A DNA stretch of 64,000 bases from Euglena gracilis (GCA_039621445.1 CP154957.1:24528938-24592937); one strand, 5' to 3'. Shown: positions 52,981-64,000, counted from the first letter of the stretch. Made by a program: numbers and translations. Notes: a model not told the origin generated them from the sequence alone.

Positions 52981-53046
52981 GCTCACAAGGTCTTTGTGCT
53001 TCACCCTCGGTGTCCCTTCCCCCTGGTCGGTTTGCCTCGAGGGAGT
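52981..53046. repeat. CGAGGAAAACCG module, copy c (inverted)
   Basis: Reverse complement of 52689-52754 with a few changes; its neighbour CTCGGGCTCCGCACTTTGCC (53063) reappears inverted at 57196-57225. Confidence 0.7.
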
Positions 53047-54050
53047 GCGAGACACCTCGGGCTCCGCACTTTGCCCTTGTGAGGCAGATTGCGCACTGGA
53101 ATTAGGGAGGCCAGGGCATTTTCTAGGGCACCTTGGGCACCAAGTGTTTGATAATGGGCTGTAAAAGCTTCCACCCCCCTCCACTGGCCATTTTCGCGAA
53201 CTTCTTGTGCAGAAAGGCCCAATTTTTGAGTAAACCATCTCCGGCCCCTCTGGTGGAGTGGGCCCCCCACACCTGGGGGGGTCACCCCATGTTTGGCCAA
53301 AAATTATTTATGATAGAAGCAATGGTATCTGCACTTATGGCCCTGAAGGTGGCTTTTAATGAAATCAGAAGGGGGCCCCAGGTCTGACGAATGAACGTGT
53401 GGCAGCCACATAAGACATCATTAAATGAAAGGGGCTTATTTGTGGACATGTGGGAATGGGCACCACCCTCTCCCACTTGTGAAACTTCTGGCCTTTACGC
53501 TTAATTTTTATGTAGGGTGCCCTACCCTACCCACTGGCGGTTCGTTTAATCTGTTCCAAGTCTGAGGACCTGTATAAACACAGGATTCGTGAGCAAAAAA
53601 ATAAGTTGTGTACGCAATGTACAAATATCAGTGGGCATTGGGGCCTTGGCCAGCCCCAGGAGGATTGGGAGGGGGTCCCGAAATGCCCCATACTTCTCCA
53701 GATTTTGGATCCAAAGCCTCTTGTAAGGGGTCGACAGGGTGTGGAATCTGAGCCCACCAAACCCAGGAAGCAAAAGCATAGCACTGTATGCATTACGGGC
53801 TTGGGCCTTGGAAAATTGGAATAATTGTATTAAAATGTCAGCCACTTGGTCTGTGGTGGCTTCAGGGGGGGGGAACCCCCATTTGTACCCACAGAAGTGC
53901 AAAAGCACTCTGATAGCGTTTTAGAGTGGGGTTTATCCCCAGGAAATTGTCAATGGTTTTAACCTGAATTTGTGTCCCCTCTAATATTTGCCTGAGCAAA
54001 TCATTCAAAACAGGGGCCACCTGGGGGGTGGCATTTATTCCCCCCTGCAA
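53001..54050 (-). pseudogene. Tyrosine recombinase of retroelement 1
   Basis: N-terminal SAM-like part (LKRYQSAFALL, then QARNAYSAMLLLPGFGGL), box I arginine in YRSSDLEQIKR near 53545, and box II C-terminal part GQWRGVEAFTAHYQTLG with the likely catalytic Tyr at 53151-53153. The segments lie in different frames, so the enzyme is broken. Confidence 0.7.
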
Positions 54051-54081
54051 TTGGCAAACATACCCCTGTAGGTGGTGATTT

Positions 54082-54757
54082 TCAGGCAGGAGGTGGAACT
54101 TTCGTTTTTATTAATTTGGGCCACCAGGTGGTTGAATCCCAGTAGGGTTTGACCATCAAAACTTTGGTCTGGGGAAACATTTCCAACCAGGGGAGAAAAT
54201 TTTTAATTATTGACCAGGGGGGGGGTTTGCACAAATATCCCCCATGTTGTCCAGTGGACATTGTAATGCATTTACTGCTGTGGCATCCCAGTGGGACCAT
54301 CTGGCCACAAAAATGTGCAGTTCTTTTGTTGCCTGGGGAGGCAAATAAATCTGTTTCCAAGTGTATGAAATGTTGGAAATGCTGCCTTAGCCAGTGAAAA
54401 AGTTGGGGGTCTAAAGAGTGATCCCCCCTGTCCATATCCCATCTACTTATGGGGTCTGCTAGGTATTCTTTTGAAAGCACCCAGCTGACTTGGAGGTTTA
54501 CCTGCTTTTCCATGCACCATTTGGTCTTCGCATTTTGTTGAAGGGGTCCTTTATGCCCCCCCCCCTTTTTTCAGGTAATCGTAAATTGCCTGGTTGTCTA
54601 CGGACAAATAAACTGTTTCCCCAGGTTGGCTCAAACTTTTCAGAGTGCTGATTGCTGCACTGAGATCCTTTACATTTATGTGTAAAATGGAGTCTTTTCT
54701 CCAAAATTCCTGCACAATTTCTCCGGTGTGGATGTCCAGCCCCCCCCCCCCAGGCAT
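54082..54757 (-). pseudogene. RNase H and linker of retroelement 1
   Basis: RNase H signature TVYLSVDNQAIYDYLKK, then YLADPISRWDMDRGDHSLDP and ETDLFASPGNKRTAHF, followed by NPPWSII-type sequence and WDSTTWWPKL, all usual for DIRS-type RT-RNase H C-terminal regions. Frame changes within. Confidence 0.7.
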
Positions 54758-54969
54758 GGTGCTGCTGTCTGAGTGTAACTCCCTGGTTGCATTTTGGGGA
54801 AAGGTCTGCCTCCCCAGGTGTCCAGTAAAATTTTTATTTCCCTTAATTGGGCCTTGATTTCCTGGGAAATGGGGTGTTTGGAGTCCAGGAGGCTGTGGAC
54901 TTTGTCACCAAAAAAATTGCCACAGTGTCTGTAAAAACCCTTAAAAAGGGCAGGGCCATTAGGTTGCAC

Positions 54970-55603
54970 CTTATTTGACCCAAAGTGGCAGCCAACTGCC
55001 TTTTTGACATGTAATCTTTTTCACAACTTTCCCAGCTATTTTTTTATGGTTTCGAATTTCTGGGGGGGCACCTGTAACTTTCCTTCCTGTAAGTTCAGTT
55101 GAAAACCCAGATGGGTAACCACTCGGGTGGGCTGGAGGGTGGACTTTTTCACATTGATTTGAACCCTTAATTCAGCAAATATTTGACGACTGTGTTCAGG
55201 TGATTTGCAAAATGTTTTGGGTAGGCCACCAACAAAATGTCGTCCAGTTAAATAAACACCTGGATGCCCCCTTTCTTCCACATCTTTTCGAAAGTTTTCA
55301 CTACTGATATGAAAATTTGGGTCATTACATTTAGCCCAAAGCAGCCTGTTTGAAATTCCCAGATCTGCCCCCCTACCTGATGCCTTAAAAATGGCCTAGG
55401 CCTGGACTTAATGGAATATGAAAATAGGCATCCTTCGCATTTGCTGCCCAGTGGCATTTTTCCAAAACTGGAAAATTGTGTTGGATATGATCCAGCTTGA
55501 AAGGTTTTACTTGAGACTGCTGATTTATTTCTCTGCAGTCGCTGATCATTCTCCGTTTGGTTGTTCCTCCTTCAGGTTTTGAAATTGAAAACCATGGCAT
55601 CAA
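54970..55603 (-). pseudogene. Reverse transcriptase domain of retroelement 1
   Basis: Visible RT motifs: KPEGGTTKRRMISDCREINQ, NAKDAYFHIPLS and CFGLN, then LDDILLV. The tyrosine codon before LDD is TAA (55248-55250), and the motifs lie in at least three frames. Family assignment to DIRS-like RTs rests on these motifs and on the downstream recombinase. Confidence 0.75.
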
Positions 55604-55928
55604 ATGCTGGGTTTCTGAATCCCAAACTCGTTACACTGACCCATTTTTTTTTAGTAATCCAGCAGATTTTTTTCCGCCTGGTTCAGGTCCAAGTTGGCTC
55701 TGGGTTTTGGGTGGGTGGACAATTTTAGGGACTTACCCAGAGGGGTTGAAATCCATTTGATCAATTGACATGTCGCTGGGGGGCATTTTTGCCCGCCATT
55801 TTAGACTTTTCAAGTCTCTGTTACAGGGGGGTCTCCCCATTTTTCCTCCATGGAATGCATTTTCCCAACTGGATTATTTTCTGGTGGCTGGGTGGGGGGT
55901 TTTGGACATTTCACAGCCCCTAGAGCCC

Positions 55929-56856
55929 CTAGGGCTTAAAACCTTGGAAAAAAGAGTTCCTGGGGGTTGTGCATGCATTCTCTCCCTCTCTGCTCACACT
56001 CTCTCTGGAGGATCTTGTTGGTGGTTTCCATACCATAGGGCTTAATGCCCCTGATTTGCCTATCTGGCCTTCTTGATGTTGACGTGGTTTGTAGCCATAC
56101 AATAGGGGGGCCTCTTTGGGTCCCCCCCTTGTTGATCGAGCAGGAATAAATGCTGGTGGGGAGTCTCCCCCTTCCTGTTCCTCCTGGCTGGCTCTTGGGG
56201 GGCCATCTTCCTTCTGGGGCTTGGCGGGGAGCTGCAATTTTAATACAAAACCCTTGCAGGGCTGCCACTTAGCTTCTGGGGGGCCTGTGAAAGACCCTCC
56301 TGTGGTCTTGCTGTATTTTTTGATCTTCTTGTAGACATTTATGTCCCCAATGGCCTTGATGATAAGTTGAAAGGCCCCAAAGGCCTGATTGGTTTCTGGG
56401 TCGCCATGCTCATTTAAAATCTTGAGGGGTTCTTGGGACCCCACCCCTGACCCCTGAGGGGTGTTGTGATTGAGAAATGGTGGGGATGTTGTGTTTGACC
56501 TTGTCTGCCCCTGCCATGTCCTGTGGGGCCTTGGTGCTGGGGGCGTCCTTGGCCTTTGTTCCAGCGACTTTTGTAAATGCAGGTGCTTTCATGGCCGTTT
56601 GTGCCGCCATGGCCTTTGTTGCCTTCATGGCCTGTGCTGTTTTTGGCTGCCGTAACCCCGCTTTGATGTAAATTGTGTTGTGGAATGCTGCCCCCAAGGT
56701 CCTAGCTCCAATGGCGTGCTGGTTGTTGCTTCTGCCCCTCGCGGGGTCTTCTGACCACTGTCTGCCAGGGTCCGTGGCCATCACTTTTGGGAGTTTGAGT
56801 TGTGGAAACCTCTTTTGGGATAATTTTTTGGGGGAGGGGCACACACGGTTCGCCAC
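55929..56856 (-). pseudogene. Gag-like region of retroelement 1
   Basis: Two overlapping frames (56856-56410 and 56444-55929) with basic, Ala/Lys/Pro-rich composition; the second contains QAFGAFQLIIKAIGDINVYK. Position upstream of the RT suggests a gag-like role; no zinc knuckle seen. Split by a frameshift. Confidence 0.5.
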
Positions 56857-57816
56857 AGTCGACCCGCGTCGTCAGGTTGTCCAGCTGCTACTGCTGCTCC
56901 CTCTTGAAAGTCTCCAGCGCTTTGCGTCTTTGAAGTTGCATCTTTCATGGAATTCCTTCAAAAAGTTCAACAACTTTCGATATCAAGTGCTGCACGAGCG
57001 TGACTTTCTGGTTAATTTTAATTGATTGATTTTCTTCTTCTGCTCTCAAATGATGAGGTATGTGATGTTCCTTTCTTCTGGGTGTAGAAGGGCAAATTTG
57101 GAATCAGCCAACTCCGGCGAAAAAAGGCACTAAGCAAGACCGCCTAACCCAACGCACAAGGAACAATCCGAACAACACCACCAGCGAGCAATGTATGTCC
57201 TCACAAGGGCAAAGTGCCGAGCCCGAGGAGGCGGGGCTGTTTGGCTGGGGGCCTCCTGGCTGTATTTCTTTCTTTTCCTGCTGCATTTATGGGCGGCTGG
57301 GTTGGACTCACCATCTTCTTGTGCTTTGCCCTCTTGGTCCCTTCCTCCCCCTTTGAGAGCGGAGAGCAAAAGAGTCCAGAATCTGTAATTGCAATCTTAA
57401 ATTAGGCATTGCAAGAAAAGAGATTCCTACCAGTGAAATTCTACTTTGTACTATTTAACAGTAGTATGGCGAACAATACATCACTTTGCAGCAGTTGTAT
57501 CTGGCAAGTTCTTGGATTGCTGTGTTGGGAAGTCTGGAAGGGTTTTGGAAAAGTCAATTTCAAGGTTCAAGTTTGACAGATTGCCATCTGAGATTGAAAA
57601 AGGCTTTACCAGGTTGCTTGCCTTGGGGGCCATTGCACAGGTGGTGGGGAAAGGTGAGGTGTGTTTTCAGGCAAGTATCCACCCTGTATCCTACACCTTC
57701 CTGTGTCGTGGGATTCCGAGACCGTTCGGGCTCCGCACTGCGAGATGGCGAGGTACTGTGAACCCCCGTTTGGGCCATAATCTTTAGATTTTTTGATACG
57801 ACACCCAGCCTCAAAT

Positions 57817-57995
57817 ACCACCCCCCCCCCCCCATATTGTCCCCCCCCCCATATTGTCCCTCGGCCCGGCCGACGAGGGGTTTTTTTGGCTCGGTCAATG
57901 AAATTTCCTTTGGTACCCCCATATTGTCCCCCCCCCATATTGTCCCTTCGGGCCTCCGGGGGAGAGGTCGGTGGGACAATATGGGGGGGGGGGTG
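57817..57995. mobile_element. CATATTGTCCC-ended mini-element
   Basis: Inverted ends CCCCCCCATATTGTCCC and GGGACAATATGGGGGGG, with an extra internal pair; about 175 bp, no coding potential. Confidence 0.7.
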
Positions 57996-58394
57996 GTAAT
58001 GACCTTGGAAGGCCCAAAAAATTTCCCCTTGTCCTAGTTGCTGGACTTCCTCCACCTGCAAACCAGAATTTTTTCACCATAAAACTCCAGCCCCTCTGGT
58101 GCTGTGGGGTTTCCAGTGGGTGTTGTACACACCCCCGTCCTGAAGAATCTATTTGGATCCATTCAGGTCAGACGCCCCCGGCAGAACTGGAGGTTTGGCT
58201 ACTCCTCTTTTTGGGCCTAAAAACCTGCTCGGTTGGCTTTCCCTCGTAACTGGCAGACCTGTCTGGTTTGGCTAGGTCACCCCATTGGCAGGCAAAACTG
58301 GCCAAACCACCAGGTTCGCCGGCCAAGGGTGGAGGTTTGGCCACGCTAGTTTGCCAGCCGTTATCAATTTGCCAGCCAAACATGGTGGGTTGTC

Positions 58395-58480
58395 CAATCA
58401 TATATATGTATACACACACAGACACACACACACACACACACACACAGATATATATATACATATATATACGTTCTATATTT
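58395..58480. repeat. (CA)n and (TA)n microsatellites
   Basis: CA run flanked by TATATA stretches. Confidence 0.9.
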
Positions 58481-59152
58481 ATAGAACCACATATAACTTT
58501 AAATATTAATTTACGTATATGTGTGTGTACTGTTGATTCATTTTGCATTGAGATTTCTAAATATTTATAATATTTATATACAACAGCGCTCATACGCCGT
58601 GATGGGGATCGTGTCAGGGGCACAGCCATTGCAGCCTGCATGGGTCCCCCAGCCCCAGCCACTCCTCAACGTCCGGCAGTGGTGATGGATGTGGGGAGTG
58701 AAGTTTCACAGCACACACCAAGCAGTGAAGTATCCCAAGGGACACTGGGGGCATCATCAAATGATTTTTTTGAGATAGTTTTTTAGAATTTTTTGTGCTG
58801 CTTTTTTGTGGAATATCTGCACGCAAGCCGCACACACGGTATTCTTTTGTTGGTTTTTGTTGTTTTAATTTTTTGGGAAATATTTGGATTTTATGGATTT
58901 TTTGGATGAACTCCATAGTCACATCCATATCCACATTTCAAAGTAGTTTTCAGTGTCTGTGTTTGCGAATGTGCAGTTTTCTGCAGTCTTTTCTTGCAGT
59001 GTATTTTTTGACCTGCCCAATTGCAATGTTTTTTTTGCACCCCCCCCGTCCACCCCTTCGTGATTTAATTTCCCTCTGAAATAAATCCCTCATCCAGCTC
59101 TCATAAATTATTTCTCCCAGCCAGCCAATCAGAAGCTGCCTGCAGCCCACAT

Positions 59153-59287
59153 TTACAACAACATAAACGTCGTCGATCCCAGTCAAGAAGATCGAGATCT
59201 ACAAGTAGCAGCACTGATGGGAGTCACACATGGGGCAGCAGCAGGAGCACCACCAGCAGCAGACGCACGAGAGGAAGCAGCAAGTGA
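59153..59287 (+). CDS. Candidate Arg/Ser-rich exon
   Basis: After CTGCCTGCAG an open stretch encodes HKRRRSQSRRSRSTSSSTDG and SRSTTSSRRTRGSSK and ends in TGA (59285-59287). RS-rich tails are typical of SR splicing-type proteins. No upstream partner was found and it starts without ATG, so it is only a candidate. Confidence 0.35.
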   Translation, partial: LQQHKRRRSQSRRSRSTSSSTDGSHTWGSSRSTTSSRRTRGSSK

Positions 59288-59824
59288 GCACAAGGCCGTC
59301 ATGCTCATCGCAGCAGAAAGTATGAGGAATTGGGGAGCGCAGTTGGAAGGTCTTTGCAACCAGGCTGGTTGTTGACCTTTTTATTTGTTTTTTGGTGTTC
59401 ATGGGCAGAAGGGGTTCTCTGCCGGGACCCTATCCCTGAGGGGGGGGGGGCAGGTTGCATTTCTTTCCCAGCCACCCCCAAAACCAGCCACTGAAAGCTT
59501 TTTTTGGCAAATCTGGCAATTCGGCCAGCCCTCCCCCAGGTTTTTTTTTTGGCCCATCGAGCCAGACTGATGCCCAGATTGATGCTTCTTCCAAAAAGTG
59601 AACAAATAAAGCATTTTAGGGGCATTTTGCTGTCCACGGTTGTGCTCTTGGGGCTTTGAAAAATGCACCAAACACAGGTTTTTGTGGATGCTGGTTCCAA
59701 AAAAAAACAGCTGTATCCCAGAAATAAAACGGCCTTAAAAAACAGTTTTTCCCCATCAAGCCAGATTGCTGCGAAAAAGTGAAGCATTTTCAGGCCATTT
59801 TTCTGTCCATGGTTGTCCTGTTGT

Positions 59825-59942
59825 CCTTCTGGACCCATGATGGCCATCATGACCCACGATGGCCATCATGACCCCATGATGCCCATCCTGACCCATGATG
59901 GCCATCAAACCCAGGATGGCCATCGTGACCGGATGGCCACCA
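59825..59942. repeat. ATGGCCATC minisatellite
   Basis: Irregular repeats of CCATGATGGCCATCATGACC for about 115 bp. Confidence 0.85.
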
Positions 59943-60417
59943 TGTGTGTGCAATGCATGTTTTGTTCTGTCCATTATGGTTGTGAGCCCCCTCATTCTGG
60001 ACCCTCTTTTTCATACCCCCCCCCCCCCTGTCGTCCACCCCTCATTTACGACCACCCCCCGCCGGTCACAGGTTGCAGGAACCCGGTCGTACGTACGACA
60101 AGGGGGGGGCGGGCAGAGGAGTTTTTTTTCTTGTCCGAGAGCTGAACCAGAAATGGTGCAATTCGGCCTGCAGGCACCCAATATATGCTGCTTTTCAAGA
60201 GCTTATACGGCACTCATTTCAGAACAAAGCGGCGGAGGCTCCCGCACTTTTGTCAAGAACAGTTTGCGTTCTGAGTTGCTTTTTCTTGTTAGTTGAGGGG
60301 CAATTTCCGTTGGTAAATATGCTCGTGGATCAAACGAGAAACAACAGGTCGCAAAAAAAGGCCACAGCAAAGAAAATTGGTGAGTTTTTGTTTGCGGCGG
60401 CTGCCGGGGAAGAGTCG

Positions 60418-60486
60418 CACTCCCTCGAGGAAAACCGCCAAGGAAGGAAGGGACACCGAGGGCGAAGCACAAAGACCTTTTGAGCC
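60418..60486. repeat. CGAGGAAAACCG module, copy at retroelement 2
   Basis: Direct-orientation copy of 52689-52754, located at the 3' side of retroelement 2. Confidence 0.7.
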
Positions 60487-60595
60487 TACGAACAAACGGA
60501 GAGAGCAGGCTTCGCTCCAAGTTTCCGGCCGCGCGGACCGACCGGCCTTTCTGCCCCTTCATGCTCCATGTTCCGCCGGCTTTTCTTCTGAAAGC

Positions 60596-60692
60596 ACCCG
60601 GAGAAACGGCATTTCCGCCGTTCGGCACGGCTTTCTCGCCGTTTTTCACGGCTTTTTCGCCGCTCGCTACGGCTTAAAAGCCGAAAAGCCGT
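60596..60692. repeat. Short TTTCGCCGTT/ACGGC repeats
   Basis: Successive 20-22 bp units with alternating TCGCCG and CACGGC, forming small inverted repeats. Confidence 0.6.
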
Positions 60693-60796
60693 TTTGAAAC
60701 AATTCGGGCGTCCACGGGCGGGAACAGAGGAAATTCACTTTGTCTGATGTCAAAAGTCTTTTACCATCCAAAGATCATAACAAATTATTTTTTTGC

Positions 60797-61385
60797 CTAA
60801 CCATGTGGGCTGTCCTTTCCACATGCTCTTTCAATAAATGCCAGGGGATTATGAGGGGGCTGTGTGGCAAATTCAAAATCTTCTCCCACCTTGGGTACTG
60901 CCACCCTTTCATTTGCAACAAAATGAAAAAATTTTCTCCGCGAAACTGACTTTTCGCTGGGTTCTGGCAAGGTTAAACCCCTTTGGATGGCCAACAGCCT
61001 CCAACAAATGATGAACCTGTTTCTGAGCTCTTTCACAAACAGTTCTGAGAGGGGTTTTGAATTTCTAATGATGTTCTCTAGAAATTCAGTCAGGTCCCAA
61101 AAATGGGCATACCTGCAGACATTGGCACTTCATTTTCTTTTCAATGGAGCCAAAAGAGAGGAAAAACGCAATGAACCCTGGGAATAACAAATCTGCTGCA
61201 TATGCATTTATTGCAAAGTTGAGGCTGTGAACAGCAAGATCAAGGATGTCCTCGGCCATCTTGTACACTGTGCAGTCCTGCAGGGGCACTCCTTTGTGCA
61301 ACAATTGGCCCACTAATGTCCTGTAGGCTGAGTCGTATCTTTGAACGTTTCCCATATTTTTTTTGTAAGTTTCGATACTGGACAT
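60797..61385 (-). pseudogene. Tyrosine recombinase N-terminal part, retroelement 2
   Basis: QRYDSAYRTLVGQLLHKGVP and INAYAADLLFPGF match the N-terminal part in retroelement 1; KELRNRFIICWRLLAIQRGL holds a likely box I arginine. No box II or catalytic Tyr is seen before the element ends, so it is truncated. Confidence 0.6.
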
Positions 61386-61884
61386 CTAAACTTCCTGGGA
61401 TTGTACTATTTGCCTGACACAATCAAGCAGGCCAAATTCCACCTTGGGGGGCATCTCCCCCCCCCAGCAGTTGGTGCACAGACCCCACTGGGGGGATACC
61501 AGCAAAACTTTGCTGCCCGGCTGCCTGCTTGCCATTAATTGGCACCACCATGATGTCGAATCCCAGTGGGTTACGATCAACAGACAAATTAGGTCTGGGT
61601 TTAACATTAATCTCTGAATTGACTGGGGAATGACGGTCCAGGGAGGGTTTGCATAAACAGGGGTGAGGCCCCTTAAATCTTCCTTCAAGGCATCCACCGG
61701 CAAAGCTCCTTGGTGGGGGAATCGACAAATGAACTTGCGGATTTTTTTGTTGCTGGGTGTGCAAAACATGTCCACCTCTGTGGTTATGTCTGTGGCATTG
61801 GACATGTCCCTGCCTTTCAGATGAATTAAGCTGCGCCAGATAATGCGCGCGCTGCACATTGTATTTTTGTTTTTTTCTGTACAC
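61386..61884 (-). pseudogene. RT-recombinase linker of retroelement 2
   Basis: Contains TEVDMFCTPSNKKIRKFICR, YANPPWTVIPQSIQRLML and THWDSTSWWCQLM, parallel to retroelement 1, within a frame running 62027-61386. Confidence 0.6.
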
Positions 61885-61891
61885 TCAAACC

Positions 61892-62624
61892 TCATGAGTT
61901 GATTTCTGGGGCCATGGGTCGTGGCCCCCTGGCGTATATCTGGATCCTGGGACTGACCGGGGATTTGGAGATGTGAGTTTTGTGCTTTTGCTGAAGTTTG
62001 AAAAGTTGAGCCGAAGTTTTCTGCCAATGGGTGGGAAAGGAAAGCTCAAGGAAAAGGCAAAACCCAAGGCGAATCCAAAGCCAGCCAAACAGGGGGCCCG
62101 GGGTCGGGCGGCGGAAAGGGTGTGGATTTCGAAAAGAGCCCCCACTCCGGCGCCACCCCTGTTTCATGTCTTTTTTGAAAAACTCCAGAATCTGGTGAAA
62201 AACGTGTGGGCTTAGGGCATAATCCCCTGGGTCTTTTTGCACCCTGGTCAGGGAGTCTGCCAATTGCTCCTGGGTGGGAACCCGAACCACCTGCAAATTG
62301 ATTTGCTTTTCTTGACAATTGTACAGAACGGGTTTTAAGATGGAATTCAAGTAGGGCTTTTTTCCTCCCCATTTTGTTAAAAAGCTCACAGCTACCTGGC
62401 TGTCGACGTGAAGGACAATTGTTTGTTTGGGCTTTGCTAAAGCTTTTACTGTTTCCTCTGCCGACAGCAAATCCTTTTGGTTGATGTGAAGGACATGCAG
62501 GTCGCTCCAAAAACCTTGCACCTTTTGGCCTGAGTTTTTGTACAGCCCCCCCCCCCCCACTGCCATGTGCTGCTTTCTGAGAACAGTTCCTGAGATGCCT
62601 GGGATTGAAATGCCCTGCCAACAC
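61892..62624 (-). pseudogene. RNase H of retroelement 2
   Basis: Long open frame containing LHINQKDLLSAEETVKALAK, TIVLHVDSQVAVSFLTKWGG and QEQLADSLTRVQKDPGDYAL, the D-x-x-Q and LAD-type RNase H features of DIRS-like RTs. Largely intact over about 220 codons. Confidence 0.75.
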
Positions 62625-62689
62625 CTGGCTGTAAAAATGCTTTTAATTACACAATTTGTTCCTTGACCCCCTGGGGAATGGTTAGGGTG

Positions 62690-63476
62690 TGGTCAAAAAC
62701 CCCACTTTGTGTGCATATCCACCATTTTGAAAAGCTGATGTGTCAGAGTTCTGAGAAATGGCATTGAGACTAAATAGCTTCTGACTTGCCTCACCATAGA
62801 ACTGAGTTTTCTGCACTTCATTTTCTGTGCTGTGAGCACTTTTCCCAGCTCCTTTCTTAAGGAATTTACTTTTTCCTGAGGAATTTCCAGTTGGCCTTTT
62901 TTCAAACTGATCCACGGGCCCAAGTGCTTTATTTCCTGTGTGGGTTCCAGACAGGATTTGGGGAGGTTTAATCTGAAACCTTCCAGTAAAAGGTCCTTTT
63001 TAATTTCTGCCAAATGTTGGGCTGCTATGTTTTTGCCGGGGGCTAACAGCAAAATGTCGTCCAGGTAGATTAAAACTACCTTTCCTTCCTTTCTCTATTT
63101 TCTTTCCCAGACTCTTTGAGAGTCATACATTTTTGTGGCAGGCTGTTTATACCAAAGCATGCAGCTTGAAATTGTCATATTCCCCCCCCTCCCACTTGCA
63201 TGCAAACGTTTTTTTCCAGGCTGCTGTGCAGCTTTAAGTTAAAATAGGCATCTTTCAGATCTATTTTTTTTCACAGTAACAACCTTTTCTTAAGTACGGG
63301 GAGTTGTTTCCCGTGTGTTCAAGTATGAATTTATGGAGGGTGAAATGGAGATTTAACTGTCGACAATCTGAAATCAGTATTTCCTTTGTCTTTTCCCCCT
63401 CTTTTTGGAAATGATGAAAAGAGGGACAAAATGTTTTGCCTCCTCTGGGAGGATTTGCCTGGTTGCCCCTGCACAT
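62690..63476 (-). pseudogene. Reverse transcriptase of retroelement 2
   Basis: Motifs TKEILISDCRQLNLHF, KDAYFNLKLH and an intact VVLIYLDDILLLAPG (around 63040-63075), then GFRLNLPKSCLEPTQEIKHL and RKLSSMVRQVRS. The first part is in a different frame from the YLDD part, so it is broken. Confidence 0.75.
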
Positions 63477-63529
63477 TTGTATTCTCTCAGAATTTTCTGG
63501 CAGTCATTTTTTCTTGGGGGTATTTGAAA

Positions 63530-63970
63530 TCAACTTTTAAGGACATCTGAGGGGGGAGGGGAAGATCTGCCATTACTCCCTCCCTTTTCAGGTTTCATAC
63601 CACTCTTCTGGCTCTTGCTTTGACCCAATGGGGAATGCTGGCCAGCAGGGCCCTGTAAGGGGGCACCCCTGGGTGTAACGTGTCTGGGGATTCCATAGGC
63701 CACATCACTGGGGTCCTTCCCCCTGGCTGCCCCACCTCTGGCTGCCCCAACACTGGGGCTACAGCTGGCCCTGCCATAGAGCTTCCCAAAGACAGGCTTT
63801 CCCGCTGTTTTTGAACGATGGGGGAAGGTCTGTGTCTGTAGTGGGGAGGTACACATAGGGCTGAGGGGCCTGGGCTGATTACCTTCTGGGGGGCCCTGTC
63901 TGAGCCAATCTTGGGCCTCCCCCCCAAGGGCTGATGTGGTGTTGATGGTCTTAAAAGTGGTGGCCTCCAT
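63530..63970 (-). pseudogene. Gag-like C-terminal region of retroelement 2
   Basis: Pro/Gly/Ser-rich open frame ending before the RT, e.g. EATTFKTINTTSALGGEAQD. Likely the end of a gag-like protein; the start is off window. Confidence 0.4.
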
Positions 63971-64000
63971 TGGCCTTCAGGGCCATTTGGCCTGTCTGGC

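Larger units (their letters stand above)
52406..57351 (-). mobile_element. DIRS/Ngaro-like tyrosine-recombinase retroelement 1 (degenerate)
   Basis: Minus-strand order gag-like, reverse transcriptase, RNase H, tyrosine recombinase, the layout of DIRS-type retrotransposons that integrate by a recombinase instead of a DDE integrase. A 45-bp inverted repeat (52406-52451 and 57307-57351, one mismatch) brackets it and may be its terminal repeat. Frameshifts and stops throughout the coding part mark it as inactive. Confidence 0.75.
57352..60413. other. Region between the two retroelements
   Basis: Apart from the mini-element at 57817, microsatellites, the RS-rich candidate exon and a minisatellite, only short open frames are seen. 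58180-58390 has repeated GGTTTGGC and TTGCCAGCC phrases. Confidence 0.45.
60414..64000 (-). mobile_element. DIRS/Ngaro-like retroelement 2 (truncated at both sides)
   Basis: Second element of the same class and orientation, with gag-like end at 63970, RT, RNase H, and only the N-terminal part of the recombinase. It ends near the repeated module at 60414-60486, which also occurs at 52689-52754 and, inverted, at 52981-53046. The upstream part is outside the window. Confidence 0.7.

Noticed and set aside
55248-55250. TAA read as tyrosine (alternative genetic code)
   Set aside because: Frameshifts surround it, element 2 uses a normal Tyr codon, and host gene copies end at ordinary TAG and TGA codons.

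Overview
The window looks like nuclear DNA of a eukaryote, probably a microbial alga or other protist; the lineage cannot be fixed from sequence alone. Reasons: protein-coding sequence comes as short GC-rich exons with AG acceptors, microsatellites are long and frequent (TG/CA, AT, CATA), there are two degenerate tyrosine-recombinase retrotransposons, and there are many short G-run-ended repeats inside introns. No rRNA, tRNA, CRISPR array or bacterial-type operon was seen.

Layout. 1-10588 and 24691 to about 36560 are the two arms of a large imperfect palindrome; the left arm runs off the window at base 1. A 14.1 kb spacer (10589-24690) separates them. The arms carry the same gene for a large alpha-helical coiled-coil protein, on the minus strand in the left arm and on the plus strand in the right arm. 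Eleven exon pairs have identical lengths in the two arms, while the introns differ by microsatellite length, mobile insertions and locally reoriented blocks. The right copy can be followed past the arm to a stop codon near 51028 (about 30 exons). Its 5' part is missing at the palindrome junction. The left copy keeps at least one more 5' exon in the spacer (10746-10955). The spacer also holds the 3' end of another minus-strand gene (24041 down to 21185), itself cut at the same junction.

Mobile DNA. Two copies (15597-19916 and 46093-48123, opposite orientations) of a terminal-inverted-repeat element that I do not recognise carry about 15 copies each of a palindrome built on GCGCAAATGCGC, and have 5-bp target duplications. 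Several families of 170-600 bp intronic elements with G/C-run ends share a GC hairpin with a TTCG or three-base loop; some have demonstrable empty sites and one occupies an entire phase-consistent intron. From 52.4 kb to the end of the window the minus strand carries two DIRS/Ngaro-like retroelements (gag-like, reverse transcriptase, RNase H, tyrosine recombinase). The first is broken by frameshifts and stops, the second is truncated.

Splicing. Donor sites of the coiled-coil gene mostly read GTGTG rather than the usual GTRAGT, and about five introns are best explained by CAG|GC donors, supported by reading-frame continuity. The most unusual elements of the window are the hairpin-bearing intronic repeats, the octamer-palindrome transposon and the palindrome that breaks two gene copies.
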